In this document: in pieces, positions 1-12,004 of the stretch
How positions within the stretch are numbered: the first letter of the stretch is position 1
How the letters are laid out: every line of letters begins with the position of its first letter
Source of the DNA: Serripes groenlandicus
Lineage: Eukaryota > Mollusca > Bivalvia > Cardiida > Cardiidae
Reading direction: 5' to 3'
DNA length: 64,000 nucleotides
Assembly: GCA_031761405.1 (NCBI GenBank)
Contig: JASEVX010000017.1
Coordinates: 9,859,675 to 9,923,674, forward strand
Translations under genes and position numbers: made by a program
The notes under the pieces: model-generated
What the model was told of the DNA's origin: nothing
The model's input: only the letters and a program-made list of their open reading frames with translations
Databases searched by the model: none

Positions 1-85
1 TGGAGCGTACCTTATACATCCCTTGGCTATCTTCCTCTTTCTATCCAGCAGACAGAATCCTTCATACTTCTCAGATTATGAAGTG
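1..85 (+). CDS. NRF-6-like gene copy 1, penultimate exon (partial)
   Basis: The window opens inside this exon; codons run in frame from base 2 and stop at a GT donor (gtaag) at 86. It encodes the AYLIHPLAIFLFLSS membrane segment and ends in phase 0. It matches the end of exon 13 of copy 2 (51942-52026) at 82 of 85 bases; one difference changes Val to Gly at the left edge, the others are silent. The family is acyltransferase-3/NRF-6-like, and this is one of the last transmembrane helices. The rest of copy 1 lies outside the window, so whether it is a working gene cannot be judged. Confidence 0.85.
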
Positions 86-1846
86 GTAAGGCATTCTATC
101 CTATATTCGTATTCAAAACAGATTGTAAAGTTTACTTAAACATATTGTATTGCCTTCAAAATATACATACAGAATAACAATGACCAAAGCCATGTTATAA
201 TCATAAGCCTTAATACATTAAATTGACGTCATATACATTAGATTGACGTCATCGAGAGCAGCATGTGACGTAGTATCATATTGATTTTGTATTGTAGATA
301 TCAAAAATCATATTTTAGATCATTTTGATATAGCGCTTCGCCTATTTAAGGTTCCGGCCACAAGTTCAAACCAGGTACACCCCCTTTTATACCTACAAAC
401 ACATGGTTGTTGTCTCTAAAACACGACTTTAATTTAATAACTAGTTAATTTCTAGTATTTTAGAGACGTTCTAGGAACGTTATATGTTATTTATTAATTT
501 TACCTGTTTGAAAAGTAAAATCAGATTATTCTGGTCAATAGTTATGTTGCAAGTTAACCCTTTTCTTCCGTCGACCCATTTTGGTGGATTTGCAGCAGAC
601 GTCTTTTGAAAACATGGTGGCAAAAAGAATAAATTGACCATGATTAGCAAGTTCCCCATTTGCCGACTTGCTCTCAATTATACTCAACAATTATACTTGT
701 GTCTGCTGTTGATATGTTGTATGTGAGAAGGGGATGAAATCATTCAAATATTTCGAAATTAAAAATTCCTGTTATACTTCAGATATCGAAAATAGTATTG
801 TTTTTAAATCACATCGTCTTTACAACAGCTTAAACGTCAATTAATTATTTATTAACTCACCCTGAGCACAACGTGCATCGAGCACCGGCGTCGTAGTCAA
901 CTACTATTGACTTATTTCAATTGATTTTGATGGGAAAATTGTGCGCACCTTCTTTCAAAATTGTTAAATAATCTCTGTGGAATCGAACACCTGCTGCACC
1001 GAAACTACTTGTCCGATTTGAAAGTAATTTCACATAATTGTTTCTTGGGTAAACTTCAGCAGATGTCAAGCTGACTTGATTGGTCGAAATAAACTTCTTG
1101 ACAAGGTGTCAGTCCTTATTCTTATATGCCAATAATGACAACTATAGATTTAAGTTTCCTCTGAAACTACTAATTGTATTTCAAATTAATTTAATGTAAT
1201 TGCTCCTTTGGTGACCATGTATTACGATTGTTTAGGTTATCATAGTTAGTAAGATAAGTCACTGCTTTCCGGGTGAGTTCCCCTTATGGTTTAGAACAAA
1301 GTTTAAAAATCCTCTCCTCTGAAAGTAACGGTTTCAAGAGAATATAAATAATGTTTCTTAACCGACTGTCGTACAAACATAGACTGTTCCTTGTGGGATT
1401 TGATTTCCTTATTTGCCTTAAATGCAAAATTTGAAAATCGCCTCTGAAAATACTTACCCGAGTTTTTAATGTCTTCACAGAAATGTTCCTTCATTGACCC
1501 ACTCACTGTCTTGTTCATACAAGCCACCCTCGTTGTTGGAAAGCAGTGATAAATGGGGCTATTGTAAAGGGCATACGAACATGATCGCGGTGTAAACGTA
1601 GGAAAGCTCTAAATGTAATTTTATAGCCATGTTTCAAATTAATATGAAAGAAAGGTTTCGTAATTTTACAAGCCTTTTTGATGGGTTAAATTATGGAAGC
1701 CAGTTTCGACCGGTATCATACTTAGGCTGTGCGTTCTAGGAAAGATGAGAGTGACTTGATGGTGCCAGTTTTCCTGAAATGTTCAACCTTGGGATATTCA
1801 GCTAAAATAGTCAGATGAGTGATATATATATTTTTTCCATTTTCAG
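86..1846 (+). other. Copy 1 last intron
   Basis: Intron with GT at 86-87 and tttcag acceptor ending at 1846. It is alignable with the much longer copy 2 intron (52027-55359); the size difference is mainly two transposon insertions in copy 2. It holds a foldback MITE (about 553-733) and a repeat-like segment (about 850-1690) that recurs at 3562-4322 and 54590-55250. No coding signal was seen in the remainder. Confidence 0.8.
553..733. repeat. Foldback MITE of the AACCCTTT...AAAGGGTT family
   Basis: The ends read ttaacccttttc and gagaagggg, flanking a core with gcagcagacg near the left end and a matching tctgctg near the right. It is a degenerate member of a family that is clearer at 20186-20392, 44478-44706 and 60978-61195. 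The short open frame inside is an incidental product of the repeat. Confidence 0.55.
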
Positions 1847-1969
1847 GTATATATGTTTATTGGTAACGTCACATTGTCATACGGAGCAGCATTTGTTCTC
1901 AGTCTATTCTTCGAATCTCCAATGATGGGCTTGGAAAAGGTTTTCTTCAACAAGAAGAAGTCAAATTAA
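1847..1969 (+). CDS. NRF-6-like gene copy 1, terminal exon
   Basis: Phase-0 exon of 41 codons including TAA at 1967-1969. It encodes the last helix (start VYMFIGNVTLSYGAAF), the conserved ESPMMGLEK block typical of the C-terminus of NRF-6-like acyltransferases, and a lysine-rich tail. It is identical to the terminal exon of copy 2 (55360-55482) apart from one synonymous third-position change in the final Asn codon. Confidence 0.92.
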   Translation, partial: VYMFIGNVTLSYGAAFVLSLFFESPMMGLEKVFFNKKKSN

Positions 1970-2928
1970 TTTTTATATGTTTCTTTACATTTTAAACCTT
2001 CTTCATCCTAATTTATTGTGTTTAGGGTCCGTCTTTAGGTTTTAAAGAAATAGTGTTTGATGTCTAATATATGGCTGTATATTTACAAACGAGAAAACAG
2101 AAATGAATGCATTGGACCGGAGCCAAACCATGTAGGTTATAGTTAATCAACTTATTACCCTGCAATGTGTTCATGACCTATTTAATTCAGTAATACAAGA
2201 CCCAAAATACACTATGAATTGACCAAAGAACATGAAAATAATTATGATTAACATAACAAAAGTTATATGTACCATGACGCTTGTTGGTGGAATGTCTTGA
2301 ACAAATCACTTTACTTGATGGATCAATGTGTTTCACAAGATCCATTTACTAAATACATATAAGACTAATTCTAACACTATTGACAATTTCTCTTCTATAA
2401 ACAAAGAAGGATTTGAGCGTGATCTAAATGCAGTATATCACCCTAAATTTCCGGAACTATTTTTGGCTGTTGAAATTCCCTCCCGGGTATTTTTCATACA
2501 ACGTTTCTCAGAGCGCATGCGTTACTACGTTGGGCTTGACATTTTATGAATAAAATCACGGGCTTTTGCTGTAAATGCCGTTTTGAAATTTGAATTGTAA
2601 CGGTGACGTTACTGTTTTAAATGACGTCATTCACGTGCTTTACGAACATTTTTGACGCGCTCGAAAACGTTGTGTTAGAATGGGACAGTAACAAATTGCC
2701 CATGATGGGTTTAAGAACAATTGAAAAAGGTATAATAAAAATAAAATGTTGATAGACTGTTAATAAAACTGATTTCAAAATGTTTTGTTAGTTGAAAAAA
2801 ATCGAATATTTCCAAAACAAATACAATGGGGAGTAAAGATAGAATAGCCTACACGTAATTTTATCAAGGAAAACAACGTCATGTCAAAACCTAGCTCCCC
2901 CTTAATATGTATCCCTTTATGTTATAAA
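1970..2928 (+). other. 3' flank of copy 1
   Basis: From 1970 to about 2245 the sequence aligns with the 3' flank of copy 2 (55483-55668, then 56552-56660 after an insertion there). From about 2245 to 2928 no gene or repeat family was recognised. No convincing AATAAA lies close behind the stop; the first clear one is near 2733, so the polyadenylation site is left open. Confidence 0.6.
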
Positions 2929-4840
2929 AACAAGAGGCCCATGAAGGCCTATGCTCTACTGGCATTGATCTGGCTTGTTTCAAAAGGAACCAATATGTCA
3001 TCAATATTCAAATACCATCTAAGTTTGGTGAAGATCAGATAGTAAATGGAAGCTAAATTGTGTTCACAAGCTGTATTATAGCAATTTTGACAATTTCAAG
3101 GGGCCATAATCCAGCCATGCATGGGTAGATCTGGCCGTTTTTTAGAAATGAACCAAACTCTCATGGATATCTAACTACTGTATAAGGACTGTATCATGTT
3201 AACAAGCACTATTATAGCAATTTTGACAATTTCAAGGGCCATAATTCAGTCATGCATGGGGCGGATCTGGATTGTTTTCGAAAGGAATCAAGCTCTAATG
3301 GATATCTAACTACTGAATAAGTTTGATTAAGATACAATAAAAAAAAAAGAGACTGTATCGTGTTAACAAGCTCTTTTATAGCAATTTTGACCATTTCAAG
3401 GACCATAATCCAGTCATGCATGGGCGGATCTGACTGGTTTTCGAAAGGAACCGAGCTCTCATGGATATCTAACTACTGTATAAGTCTGTATCGTGTTAAC
3501 AAGCTCTTTTATAGCAATTTTGACCATTTCAAGGGCCATAATCCAGTCATGCAACTTATCTTCACGGGAAAATTGTGCGCACTTTCTTTCAAAATTGTTA
3601 AATAATCTCTGTGGAATCGAATACCTTCTGCACCGAAACTACTTGTCCGATTTGCAAAGTTATTTCACATAATTGTTTCTTGGGTAAACTTCAGCAGATG
3701 TCAAGCTGACTTGATTGGTCAAAATAAACTTCTTGGCAAGGTGTCAGTCCTTATTATTATATGCCAATAGTGACAACTACAACTATTGATTTGAGTTTCC
3801 TCTGAAACTTCTAATTGTATTTCAAATTAATTTAACGTAATTGCTCCTTTGGTGACCATGTATTAAGATTGTTTAAGTTATCATAGTTAGCAAGCTAAGT
3901 CACTGCTTTCCGGGTGAGTTCCCCTTATGGTTTAGATCAAAGTTTGAACATCCTCTCCTCTGAAAGTAACGGTTTCAAGAGAATATAAGAAATGTTTCTT
4001 AACCGACTGTCGTACAAACAAAGACTGTTCCTGGTGGGATTTGATTTCCTTATTTGCCTTAAATTCAAAATTTGAAAATCGCCTCTGAAAATACTTACCC
4101 GAGTTTTTAATGTTTTCACAGAAATGTTCCTTCATTGACCCACTCACTGTCTTATTCATACAAGCCACCCTGGTTGTTGGAAAGCAGTGATAAATGGGAC
4201 TTTTTTGAAGAGTATACGAATATGATTGCGGTGTAAATGTAGGAAATCTCTAAATGTAATTATATAGCAATGTTTCAGATTAATATTAAAGAAATGTTTC
4301 GTAATTTTAGAAGCCTTTTTGATTTTGACCATTTCAAGGGCCATAATCCAGTCATGCATGGGCGGATCTGGCTGGTTTTCGATAGGAACCGAGCTCTCAT
4401 GGATATCTAACTACTGTATAAGTCTGTATCGTGTTAACAAGCTCTTTTATAGCAATTTTGACCATTTCAAGGGCCATAATCCAGTCATGCATGTGCGGAT
4501 CTGGCTGGTTTTCGAAAGGAACCGAGCTCTCATGGATAACTACTGTATAAGTTTGGTTGAGATACAATCAAAAGTGAAGACTGTATCGTGTTAACAAGCT
4601 CTTTTATAGCAATTTTGACCATTTAAAGGGCCATAATCCAGTCATGCATGGGCGGATCTGGCTGGTTTTCTACAGGAACCGAGCTCTCATGAATATCTAA
4701 CTACTGTATAAGTTTGGTTGAGATACAATCAAAATAATTGACTGTATCATGTTAACAAGAAATTGTTTACGGACGCACGCACGCACGCACGGACGAATCG
4801 CCACAACATAAGCCCTTCTGGCCTTTGGCCAGTAGAGCTA
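2929..4840 (-). mobile_element. Tandem-body nonautonomous element, family A (copy 1 side)
   Basis: Read on the minus strand it begins AGCTCTACTGGCCAAAGGCC (hairpin arms GGCC-AAA-GGCC), has a body of direct repeats of about 130-170 bp, and ends with a GGGCCT-type hairpin followed by CTTGTT. On the plus strand it starts aacaagaggcccatgaaggcc and ends ggcctttggccagtagagct. The same family lies in opposite orientation at 52417-53614 and 53824-54543. A 760-bp segment of the neighbouring intron is embedded in it (3562-4322). Helentron-associated (HINE/pearl-like) identity is inferred from structure only. Confidence 0.65.
3562..4322. repeat. Second copy of the 930-1690 intronic segment
   Basis: This stretch repeats about 930-1690 nearly base for base, beginning at gggaaaattgtgcgcac and ending at agcctttttgat. 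A third, more diverged copy is at about 54655-55250 in copy 2. Here it sits inside the tandem body of a family A element and resumes directly into its repeat unit (ttgaccatttcaagg), so it was moved or converted into that element. Confidence 0.75.
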
Positions 4841-4850
4841 ACAAGTGCTA

Positions 4851-5033
4851 GAATTGAAATAGATCTCATTTTGAGTGATATACCGGCTCTTATATCACGA
4901 TGTGTCGTTCAGGGGTGTATAAATTAATCACTAAGGCCATTCGGCCTTCGTGATTAATTACTACACACCTGAACTCCCAATCGTGATATACGAGCCGGTA
5001 TATCACTCAAAATGAGATCTATTTCCTAAATAA
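4851..5033. repeat. Long near-perfect foldback palindrome
   Basis: Arms of about 85 bp are nearly exact inverted copies: the left arm starts gaaatagatctcattttgag and the right arm ends ctcaaaatgagatctatttc. The centre is aaggccattcggcctt. This is a foldback element with almost no spacer. No coding content. Confidence 0.85.
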
Positions 5034-5199
5034 ACAGTTTGTGCTTAAATGTTTTTCCTTTTGTAAAATGCCAGGTTCAAGTACTTTAAAAGTGCAATGA
5101 TATGCCCTGGTAACGAATTAGACCAAACGTAGCCCATGCGTGACCAGTGTGTATTTAGACCAGCATACGCATCCCCATAGTTTCAACAGATTCGGCACC

Positions 5200-5960
5200 G
5201 TTTGCTGATTATTGTTAGAGGCCTTCAAGACGTTTCTCACAAACTGCATCCTGTTGGAGCAGGAAACATGAATAAACGGGGTGGTTAAACTTCAGCTACA
5301 TATTTCACAAATGCATATTGTGTTTTGGTTGGGCTTATTTCTGACTATCATACGATTGATACCAGTAGCTATATTGTAAAAGTATGTAATGTTTCCTTCC
5401 GATTTGGAACACGTTCGTGGTAGCCCAGTATAAAGAATAAAGAACCGGGCCCTGATACGTTTCCAGCATGCATCTGTTCCAATCATTGGCTCCCAGATAA
5501 TAAAACAAAAAGCATATTGCCACCTTCATTCAAAATATGTCACGTCATATGAGAACCGACATTCAAAATGTTGGAAATTTCGGTAAAATGCATGAGTTTT
5601 CTGACGATGACGAACAGTGTTTAATTTAGTTCAATGTGTTCAGTTATGAGGTTATGAGGTTCCGGTTACATATAGGTAATTGCTTGTGTGTAAACTGGTC
5701 TCTCTGTGTCCACATTTCGCGGGAAGATACGTCTCCGGTTCTTATTTTAGCTTTTAAATGGGCTTCAGCAATAGTGATGTTTAATCCTGTAATCGGACTA
5801 AAGCCGGGTACCGAACGAAGAATATCTCTTCCAATTCAAGTATGGATCTTTCTTGTACTCGATTTTAATTTGCCTTCTTTATACGGCCAATCTCGACAAA
5901 TGAATACATCTGATAATATGTATCTATTAAGGACGAGACAGACGGGAGCTTTGTTTTTTC
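5200..5960 (+). repeat. 3' flanking segment paralogous to 56660-60355
   Basis: It aligns in pieces with copy 2 flank: 5206-5340 with 56667-57040, 5440-5600 with 57110-57240, and 5620-5950 with 59520-60355. The copy 1 side lacks the MITEs, the tandem-body element and the Harbinger-like MITE found in copy 2. The open frame at 5636-6064 shows no recognisable protein and is probably incidental. Confidence 0.7.
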
Positions 5961-7984
5961 GTTTAAATGGATTTTCTGTGCTTTTGCGTAGACGTTTTCA
6001 AAGTCGTCTGCTGCTTATTTGTTGTATGTGGGAAAGAGTTAAGGTATTAGGTTGGGTGTTTTAGAACATGCAAAACGTCTCTTATCTAAAGTTCTGTAAA
6101 ATTGTTTACGACCCGATTCAACAAAGCTCAGAAAAAGTTTCTGGCGATGTTTTTGCCTATTTATAATATTGAGATGTTAAAATAAATGGGTAATCTTTAA
6201 AAAATCAATGATGATTCTTTTAATTACAACATATTACAGTATAATTTTAGAAACTGTAAAAACAATGTTAACCTTACTTTGCAATCAACAGGGCCGTAAC
6301 GTGACCCATTCTATTATTTGTAAATGCAGCATATCATCGCTTGGCGATTTTGGTCATTCTTATATAACAGACGACAAAGAGTGATCGGGTCCCATAGAGT
6401 AATTAAGTTGTCTATGCTTCCTTCTGTTATGAATATTTCGCTGTTTTCACGATTTTATCCGATTTCTAAAATTCATTGGATTCGTACCCGGTTTTACAGG
6501 TTTCGTTCGAGATGAACGATTCGTACCAACTGGTTTTCGCTCTTTGCTATTGGGGAACTGTCTTGACCATTTTCTTTTGTTAATTTTCAGTTTTCTACTG
6601 GCATGTTCAAAACGATTAAAGTGACATTACAAAAAAACAAAACAGACTTAATAATTCTTGCTATATTTTGACTATACATGTCAACTTTCATAATGCTCAA
6701 TCTTGATCATAAATATCTTTATATCTTTTTAAATTACTTCGTACTTTTTGTTTATATACTCCCGGTTTTGCTTTCATACTTCTGCTAAACTGGAAGGAGA
6801 ATAGACTTCCCCATCTCCTTTCAAAGCTTGTGTCACACTTAACTTATAACTAGAGGCAATAAACCTTAATATATGTTAATATTTAATCACCAATGTTTTG
6901 TTTTTTTATCTAATTGATCTAGTTAGAGAATTTAAAACAGTTTATTGGGAAAAGAAACTTGAGAAACTTCAGCTTGTATGACACTTTATAGTTGCAGTGA
7001 AGGTTAAGCAAACTATAAACCAAATGGTTTCAGGACTAAACTTGTCATTTCATGACTAAATTTCACATGTTGAATATCACATAGATTGTAGCATATAAAA
7101 CGTTTAATCCCTACGTCAATATTGACCCTTTCTGCTCTTGGTAACCTAGGCTATCGTAGCCAGGTGAGCAATATAGGCACATCTTGGCCTTCTTGTTTAA
7201 AATAAAGGGACATTTGGCCTTCTTGTTCGAAGTATTTATAATGTTTGCACAGGTTATTTAAATGTACTGAACTGCATCTGCTTCCTTTAAGTCATGCTTC
7301 AAAATCATGCGCGGCGTCTTTGATGCTTTGCATCAAAATTCGTCTTGTTACTTATTGACCTAACCTACTGTCATGGGCATTGAAGAAAAAGGGGGAGACA
7401 GTTAACACCATTCCAGTTATTTTATTAATTCACAAGTAAATCCTCTATCAAAATATTTTGGCATGATTTGGCGGCAGTTAAAGTAACAATATCTTAATTC
7501 CACTGGTCTTCAAGTAATTGTCATATGGAATTATGGAATGCATGCTGCTGGAGATAGGACGGTGCCACATCTTTAACAAAAAAAAACAGAATCATATTTC
7601 AAGTTTTCTCCCTTGAATTGGTCTCCATATTCCATCCAGTACATGTATATATCTAGCTCCATATATACTTTATCATTCCTGTTTCCGTATACTATAATAT
7701 TAATTCTTATCAAATTGTCTCCAATTTAGGTCCACCTGTTCCGAGCAAAGCCATAGCATGTTAATGCAAAATTAATCAATGTTCCAATTAATGGATGGCA
7801 TTCCTCAAAATTGATCATCTCAAAGATTATTCCTTGAGCCATATTATGGAAAGGATAAACCACCCATAACTATGTAACATAGTGAGTAAGTTTTTAAATT
7901 ATTTAAAATAGCTAAATTAAGTTGAGAGCGGCACCACCCCACCCCCAGAAGCCTAGCATTGTTCGCCACAGCAAAATGTGTATA
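5961..7984. other. No gene recognised
   Basis: AT-rich sequence without a supported gene. Near 7165-7200 lies a fragment resembling the 3' tail of the GGTGAGC...CTTGTTT family (ggtgagcaatatagg, then ggccttcttgttta). The rest gave no feature I can support. Confidence 0.5.
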
Positions 7985-8506
7985 TATTTTGTCCCCCAAA
8001 GTCATAGGCCTTGCTTTTCAACATTATTTAAGAAGTTTTCAATAGCCTCCCCATCAGAGAAGATCAACAACTCATTTCCAATATCTGCCGAATGAACAAA
8101 ATCATAGCGGAAGAAACCTGGTGTGTGTGTGTCTATAGATGTTATGAAGAATGATCTCCCCCTAGGGCTAGATAAAACAAAAGTTGAAATGGTACGGTTA
8201 ATTTTCTCCCTTTTTTGTAAAATCTTTAACTGTAAGTTTCAAAAAGGTATACCATTTCTTGTTTAATTAAGTGACGTTATTACCACCTATGTGGATAACT
8301 ATCATATCAGGGGTTATCCCTTCTTGCAATCTTCTCTGAATTTGTGTGTGCAGACCCTCGATGGTCAAGCCACTATATCCATCCCAGTGCATGTTACAAC
8401 TTTCAAAAGCTTTTCTGTTCAGTTGGTAGAATTTTGCCCCAGTCCATCTTATCAGTGAATCACCAATTATCAAAATGTCTGAACAAAGAAGTATGAACCT
8501 TCCCAT
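7985..8506 (-). pseudogene. SGNH hydrolase domain of a DIRS/Ngaro-like retrotransposon (decayed)
   Basis: The minus-strand translation starts with a GDS block (LIIGDSLIRW, nucleophile Ser), continues to IVIHIGGNNV (oxyanion Asn), breaks frame, and resumes with FRYDFVHSADIGNELLIF, which carries the D-x-V-H catalytic Asp and His. SGNH/GDSL domains of this kind accompany tyrosine-recombinase retrotransposons of the Ngaro group. It lies directly after the recombinase C-terminal piece in the same orientation, which supports membership in one element. The frame break and missing middle make it non-functional. Confidence 0.7.
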
Positions 8507-8539
8507 GCCACGGCAGACATAAAGTGGTTTGACACATTC

Positions 8540-8779
8540 ACATTCTAATGTAACGAGAATAAGAATTTGAAGACCAGCGCCCCATTAATTTGATTGTTTC
8601 ATCAAAGATCCCTAGATTGGTCTGTTGCCGTACCAATGCGAAAGCTGTGTGTAAGGATTTGAGATTTACGACCATTTGTTTGGTACTGATGAAAATTGAT
8701 ATCTTGTCAATGCCTTACCATTAGCATGACAGAAAAATAACCTTGACTTTGCGGGTGAGATTGTTGCAAACTCCTTCAA
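8540..8779 (-). pseudogene. Tyrosine recombinase, C-terminal part (DIRS/Ngaro-like)
   Basis: Minus-strand reading frames give LFFCHANGKALTRYQFSS, then HSFRIGTAT (catalytic H-x-x-R) and KLMGRWSSNSYSRYIRM (catalytic Tyr) before a stop. This is the usual order at the C-terminus of DIRS-type recombinases. At least one frameshift separates the blocks. The N-terminal half lies on the far side of a LINE insertion at 11200-11820. Confidence 0.72.
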
Positions 8780-11210
8780 TTCAATTCAAGTTTTATTGTA
8801 TTAAAGGGCCACCGGCCCATACACAAAAAATATTCATTACATACAATATACAAGTATAGGTACATGTGTAAGAGGTATACATATCCAATGACAATCATTT
8901 TTTCTAAAAGTACATACAATTAAAGTAATGTCATTGAAGAAATAGCTAGTCAGTTTTCTTGTTCGTTTATATAGACTTCTCTTATTCGGAAAGCATAAAA
9001 TAGGTACATAGCTAGATTACGGATAACAGTTTCGTTTTTACTAGACATGATATTGCAAAATGACATTTCATTTGGGATAGTAAGGAATTTCTGATCAATG
9101 AATTTATCTCGTATGTCTTTATATAATGGACAGAGAAAAAGAAAATGCAACTCATTTTCTATAACGCATTCGCAATAGACACAAAAGCGATACTCTCTGG
9201 GTATTCCATAATGTCTACCCTTTTCAATCATTAACGAATGAGATGCATTTCTAAATCGTGCTAAACAAGATCTAAATTTACTAACATCAATGATATTTAA
9301 ATATGACTCCTGTCCAAAGAATTGTTTATATCCACAGTAAGATGTTAATTTAGCATTGTCAGAACACCCAGTCCTCCATTCTTGTATATACTGGTCCTTA
9401 AGGCGCTGTGTATAATTAAAAATAAAAAGTTTATAATTTTCCACATATTGACTTTCCCAAACTTGCCCAAAACCGTTTCTGTACAAATGTGTTCTTATAT
9501 AAGTTACCCAATTAATATATCCGAGATTATCAAAATGCAATAACATGTTATACGAAAGCTTAACAAGTCTACATTGTGGTAATTTAAGGATGCGTAACCA
9601 ATACTTTATTACTCTTTTAGAGGACATGATTTGGACAGGATATCTACCCGTATCACCCAAAATGGAAAGATTACATGCTTCTAAACCTACATTTAGCAAA
9701 CGTTTACATGCATAAAGTTGTACTTGCTCGATACAGTTCATATACTGGAGACCCCATATCTCAGATCCATATAGCATAACTGGACATACCTTAGAATCAA
9801 ATACTTTAAAGAATGTGTTAACTGGAATATATGGTAGTTTAACAAAATAACTGAATATATACATTAATACTTTTTTGGCTTTAACCGAGGACATTTCTGC
9901 CATTTTAAACAATGACAATCTATTTGTAAAATGAATACCAACGTAAGAAAAACTAGAAACGACTTCAACAGCTTTACCATTGAATGACCAGTGTTCTTTC
10001 TTAGACAATTGACCTCCCTTTTTAAAAACCACAATTTTAGTCTTAGCTATGTTGACCTTTAGCTTATAATTGTTACAAAATGAATTCAATAGATTTAGTT
10101 CTTTTTGTAGACCACCAATAGTGTTTGCAACTAATCCTATATCGTCCGCAAACATAAGCATGAAAACTGACGTAAAATCCGGAAATAATTGGATTCCTCT
10201 GATGTCACTATTTCTCATTACGTCATCAAGTTCATTAATAAACAGGGAAAATAAAATTGGACTTAAGGAACATCCCTGACGGAGTCCGATTGGACAAGAA
10301 AAAACATCACTTATACCATCATCAGATCTTACACAGGCCTTAACACTGCTATAGATTGATTGTATTGCTCTAAATAAATTACCTTTGATACCATGTTTTA
10401 TTAAAACATTATACAGCAGTGGTCGGCTAACGGAATCAAACGCCTTTTCAAAATCAATAAAGGCAACGTAAACAGATTTCTTTTTCATCGATAGACATTT
10501 TGAAATTATTGAATTTAAAACAAAGGCATTGTCGACGGTACTATATCCTGCTCGGAAGCCGGCCTGCGACTCTGTCAACCTGTCATATGCATCGACATAG
10601 AAGGTCAGGCGCTTAGTTAATACAGATATGTATGCCTTACTTAATATATCCATAAGAGCAATGCCTCTATAATTTGTAGGTTCACGAACATTACCTTTCT
10701 TATAAACAGGTATTAACAGAATTTTAGACCAATTCAAAGGAAATTCACCAGTAATATATAACCTATTAAATAACATGTTGATAAAAGGTAACAACACAGG
10801 AATTCCGAATTTCATATGGTGAGGTGTAATACTACCAGCAAATGCTTTGTTAACATTTAAACTTTGAATTGTACTTAATATCTCACTATCATCTATAGGT
10901 GAGTTAAAAAGAACACTTTCAATTTCGTCCAGAGTCTCATTAGTACGCGTTTCGTCTACATTGTTTGTCTCTTGACAACTGTCAATGGCGAACAATGTAC
11001 GAAAATAATCATACCAGTCGTTCAATGATATATCATTTGTTGCTTTTGGTTTGCTTGTGAGTTTTCGTATTTCTTTCCAGAATTTACTACTATCTTTGAT
11101 AGAATTCTCAATATTATTAATTTTATTTTTGTTATATAAGCGTCGTTTTCTTTTGCAAAGAAGTGATGCATTTCTAAGACTCTTCTATACAGTAGATTGA
11201 AATGACGGTT
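8780..11210 (-). mobile_element. 5'-truncated LINE with intact reverse transcriptase ORF
   Basis: The minus-strand frame 11025-8950 has 691 codons without a stop. It contains PTNYRGIALMDILSK, then GFRAGYSTVD, then YVAFIDFEKAFDSV, then GLRQGCSLSPILFSLF, then the catalytic MLMFADDIGLVA, then a thumb/connection region and a C-terminal C-x2-C...H-x4-C cluster (CVYC...ELHFLFLC). The frame is open further upstream to about 11190 (FWKEIRKL region), so the first codon shown is a TTG inside the ORF, not a true start. No endonuclease domain is present. The 3' end is an AT-rich tail near 8780-8830. Clade is uncertain; the I/Jockey side is more likely than RTE. Confidence 0.85.
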
Positions 11211-11830
11211 TGTTTAGACGAATTGTTACCGAATTATCTCCCTTATCGAAATTGACATCATCTTTATTTAAAGCTCTTTCAACTGCATTCCAAGAACACA
11301 CAACCAATTCACTTATTCTAAAAAGTCCGAAATATGCTAGTTAAAAGGCAGCTGTAAAAAGCAAGGTTTCATATCCTGAAAGGCACACATCCTTTAAAGA
11401 ATATGTTAGCTTATGTAACTGGCATGCGGTAATGAGGCTTTTGATGCAAGCGCTTGCATCCCTCAAGCATTTTCTTAATGACAAAGTTTTCTGATGGATT
11501 TATGAAACCTTTGATTTTATGCACAAAACTGATCCCTGATACATATTACATGATTGTTGATGGGGCGTAATTTTTCTCAAAGATTAGTCCAATAGCTCGT
11601 TGCTGAATATCTTCCACAGATGGGGTTCTATTCTGCATAGGTCGTGTTTTGCATTTGGGGCTAGCAATTGGAATCTGCCTATCTGTAAACGAGACAAAGC
11701 ATCTGCCTTTCAATTCTTAGCTCGAGGAACATGTTCTTCTTTAATAACAATATTCATTTTTAAACATTTCAAAGTTAGATTACGCAATAAAACTATTACT
11801 AAATCTGATTTTTAAGTCATTTTGTTAATG
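11211..11830 (-). pseudogene. RNase H end and tyrosine recombinase N-terminal part (DIRS/Ngaro-like)
   Basis: Minus-strand translation shows the end of a DIRS RNase H domain (MNIVIKEEHVPRAKN, then KADALSRLQIGRFQLLAPNA), then a recombinase N-terminal region (NPSENFVIKKMLEGCKRL) and YFGLFRISELVVCSWNAVE leading into VTIRLNK. In-frame stops and shifts interrupt it. The sequence is cut by the LINE at about 11210 and continues at 8779. The reverse transcriptase expected upstream is almost absent: only about 180 bp separate this from the gag-like piece. Confidence 0.7.
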
Positions 11831-12004
11831 ATAAGCCGCGAAAAGGAAACTGACCTCTAATCGAATATACATCCGACTGAGCGTGTTGTTGGCATGCCCA
11901 TCTACCGTGAATATCACTGTAGCATGATGAGCAGAAATTGAGCGTGATTAATCTAAGCCAAAGGCTTGTTTCGCAATCGATGTAAAATAAATATGTTTAA
12001 ACTA

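Noticed and set aside
2733..2745. AATAAA as the polyadenylation signal of copy 1
   Set aside because: It is over 750 bases after the stop, in AT-rich sequence, and has no counterpart at the matching place behind copy 2.
5636..6064. 142-codon open frame as a gene
   Set aside because: The paralogous stretch at 59530-60340 does not preserve the frame, and no domain is recognisable.
8267..8506. Host SGNH/GDSL esterase gene
   Set aside because: It directly follows recombinase remnants in the same orientation and is frame-broken, as expected for the SGNH domain of a Ngaro-like element.
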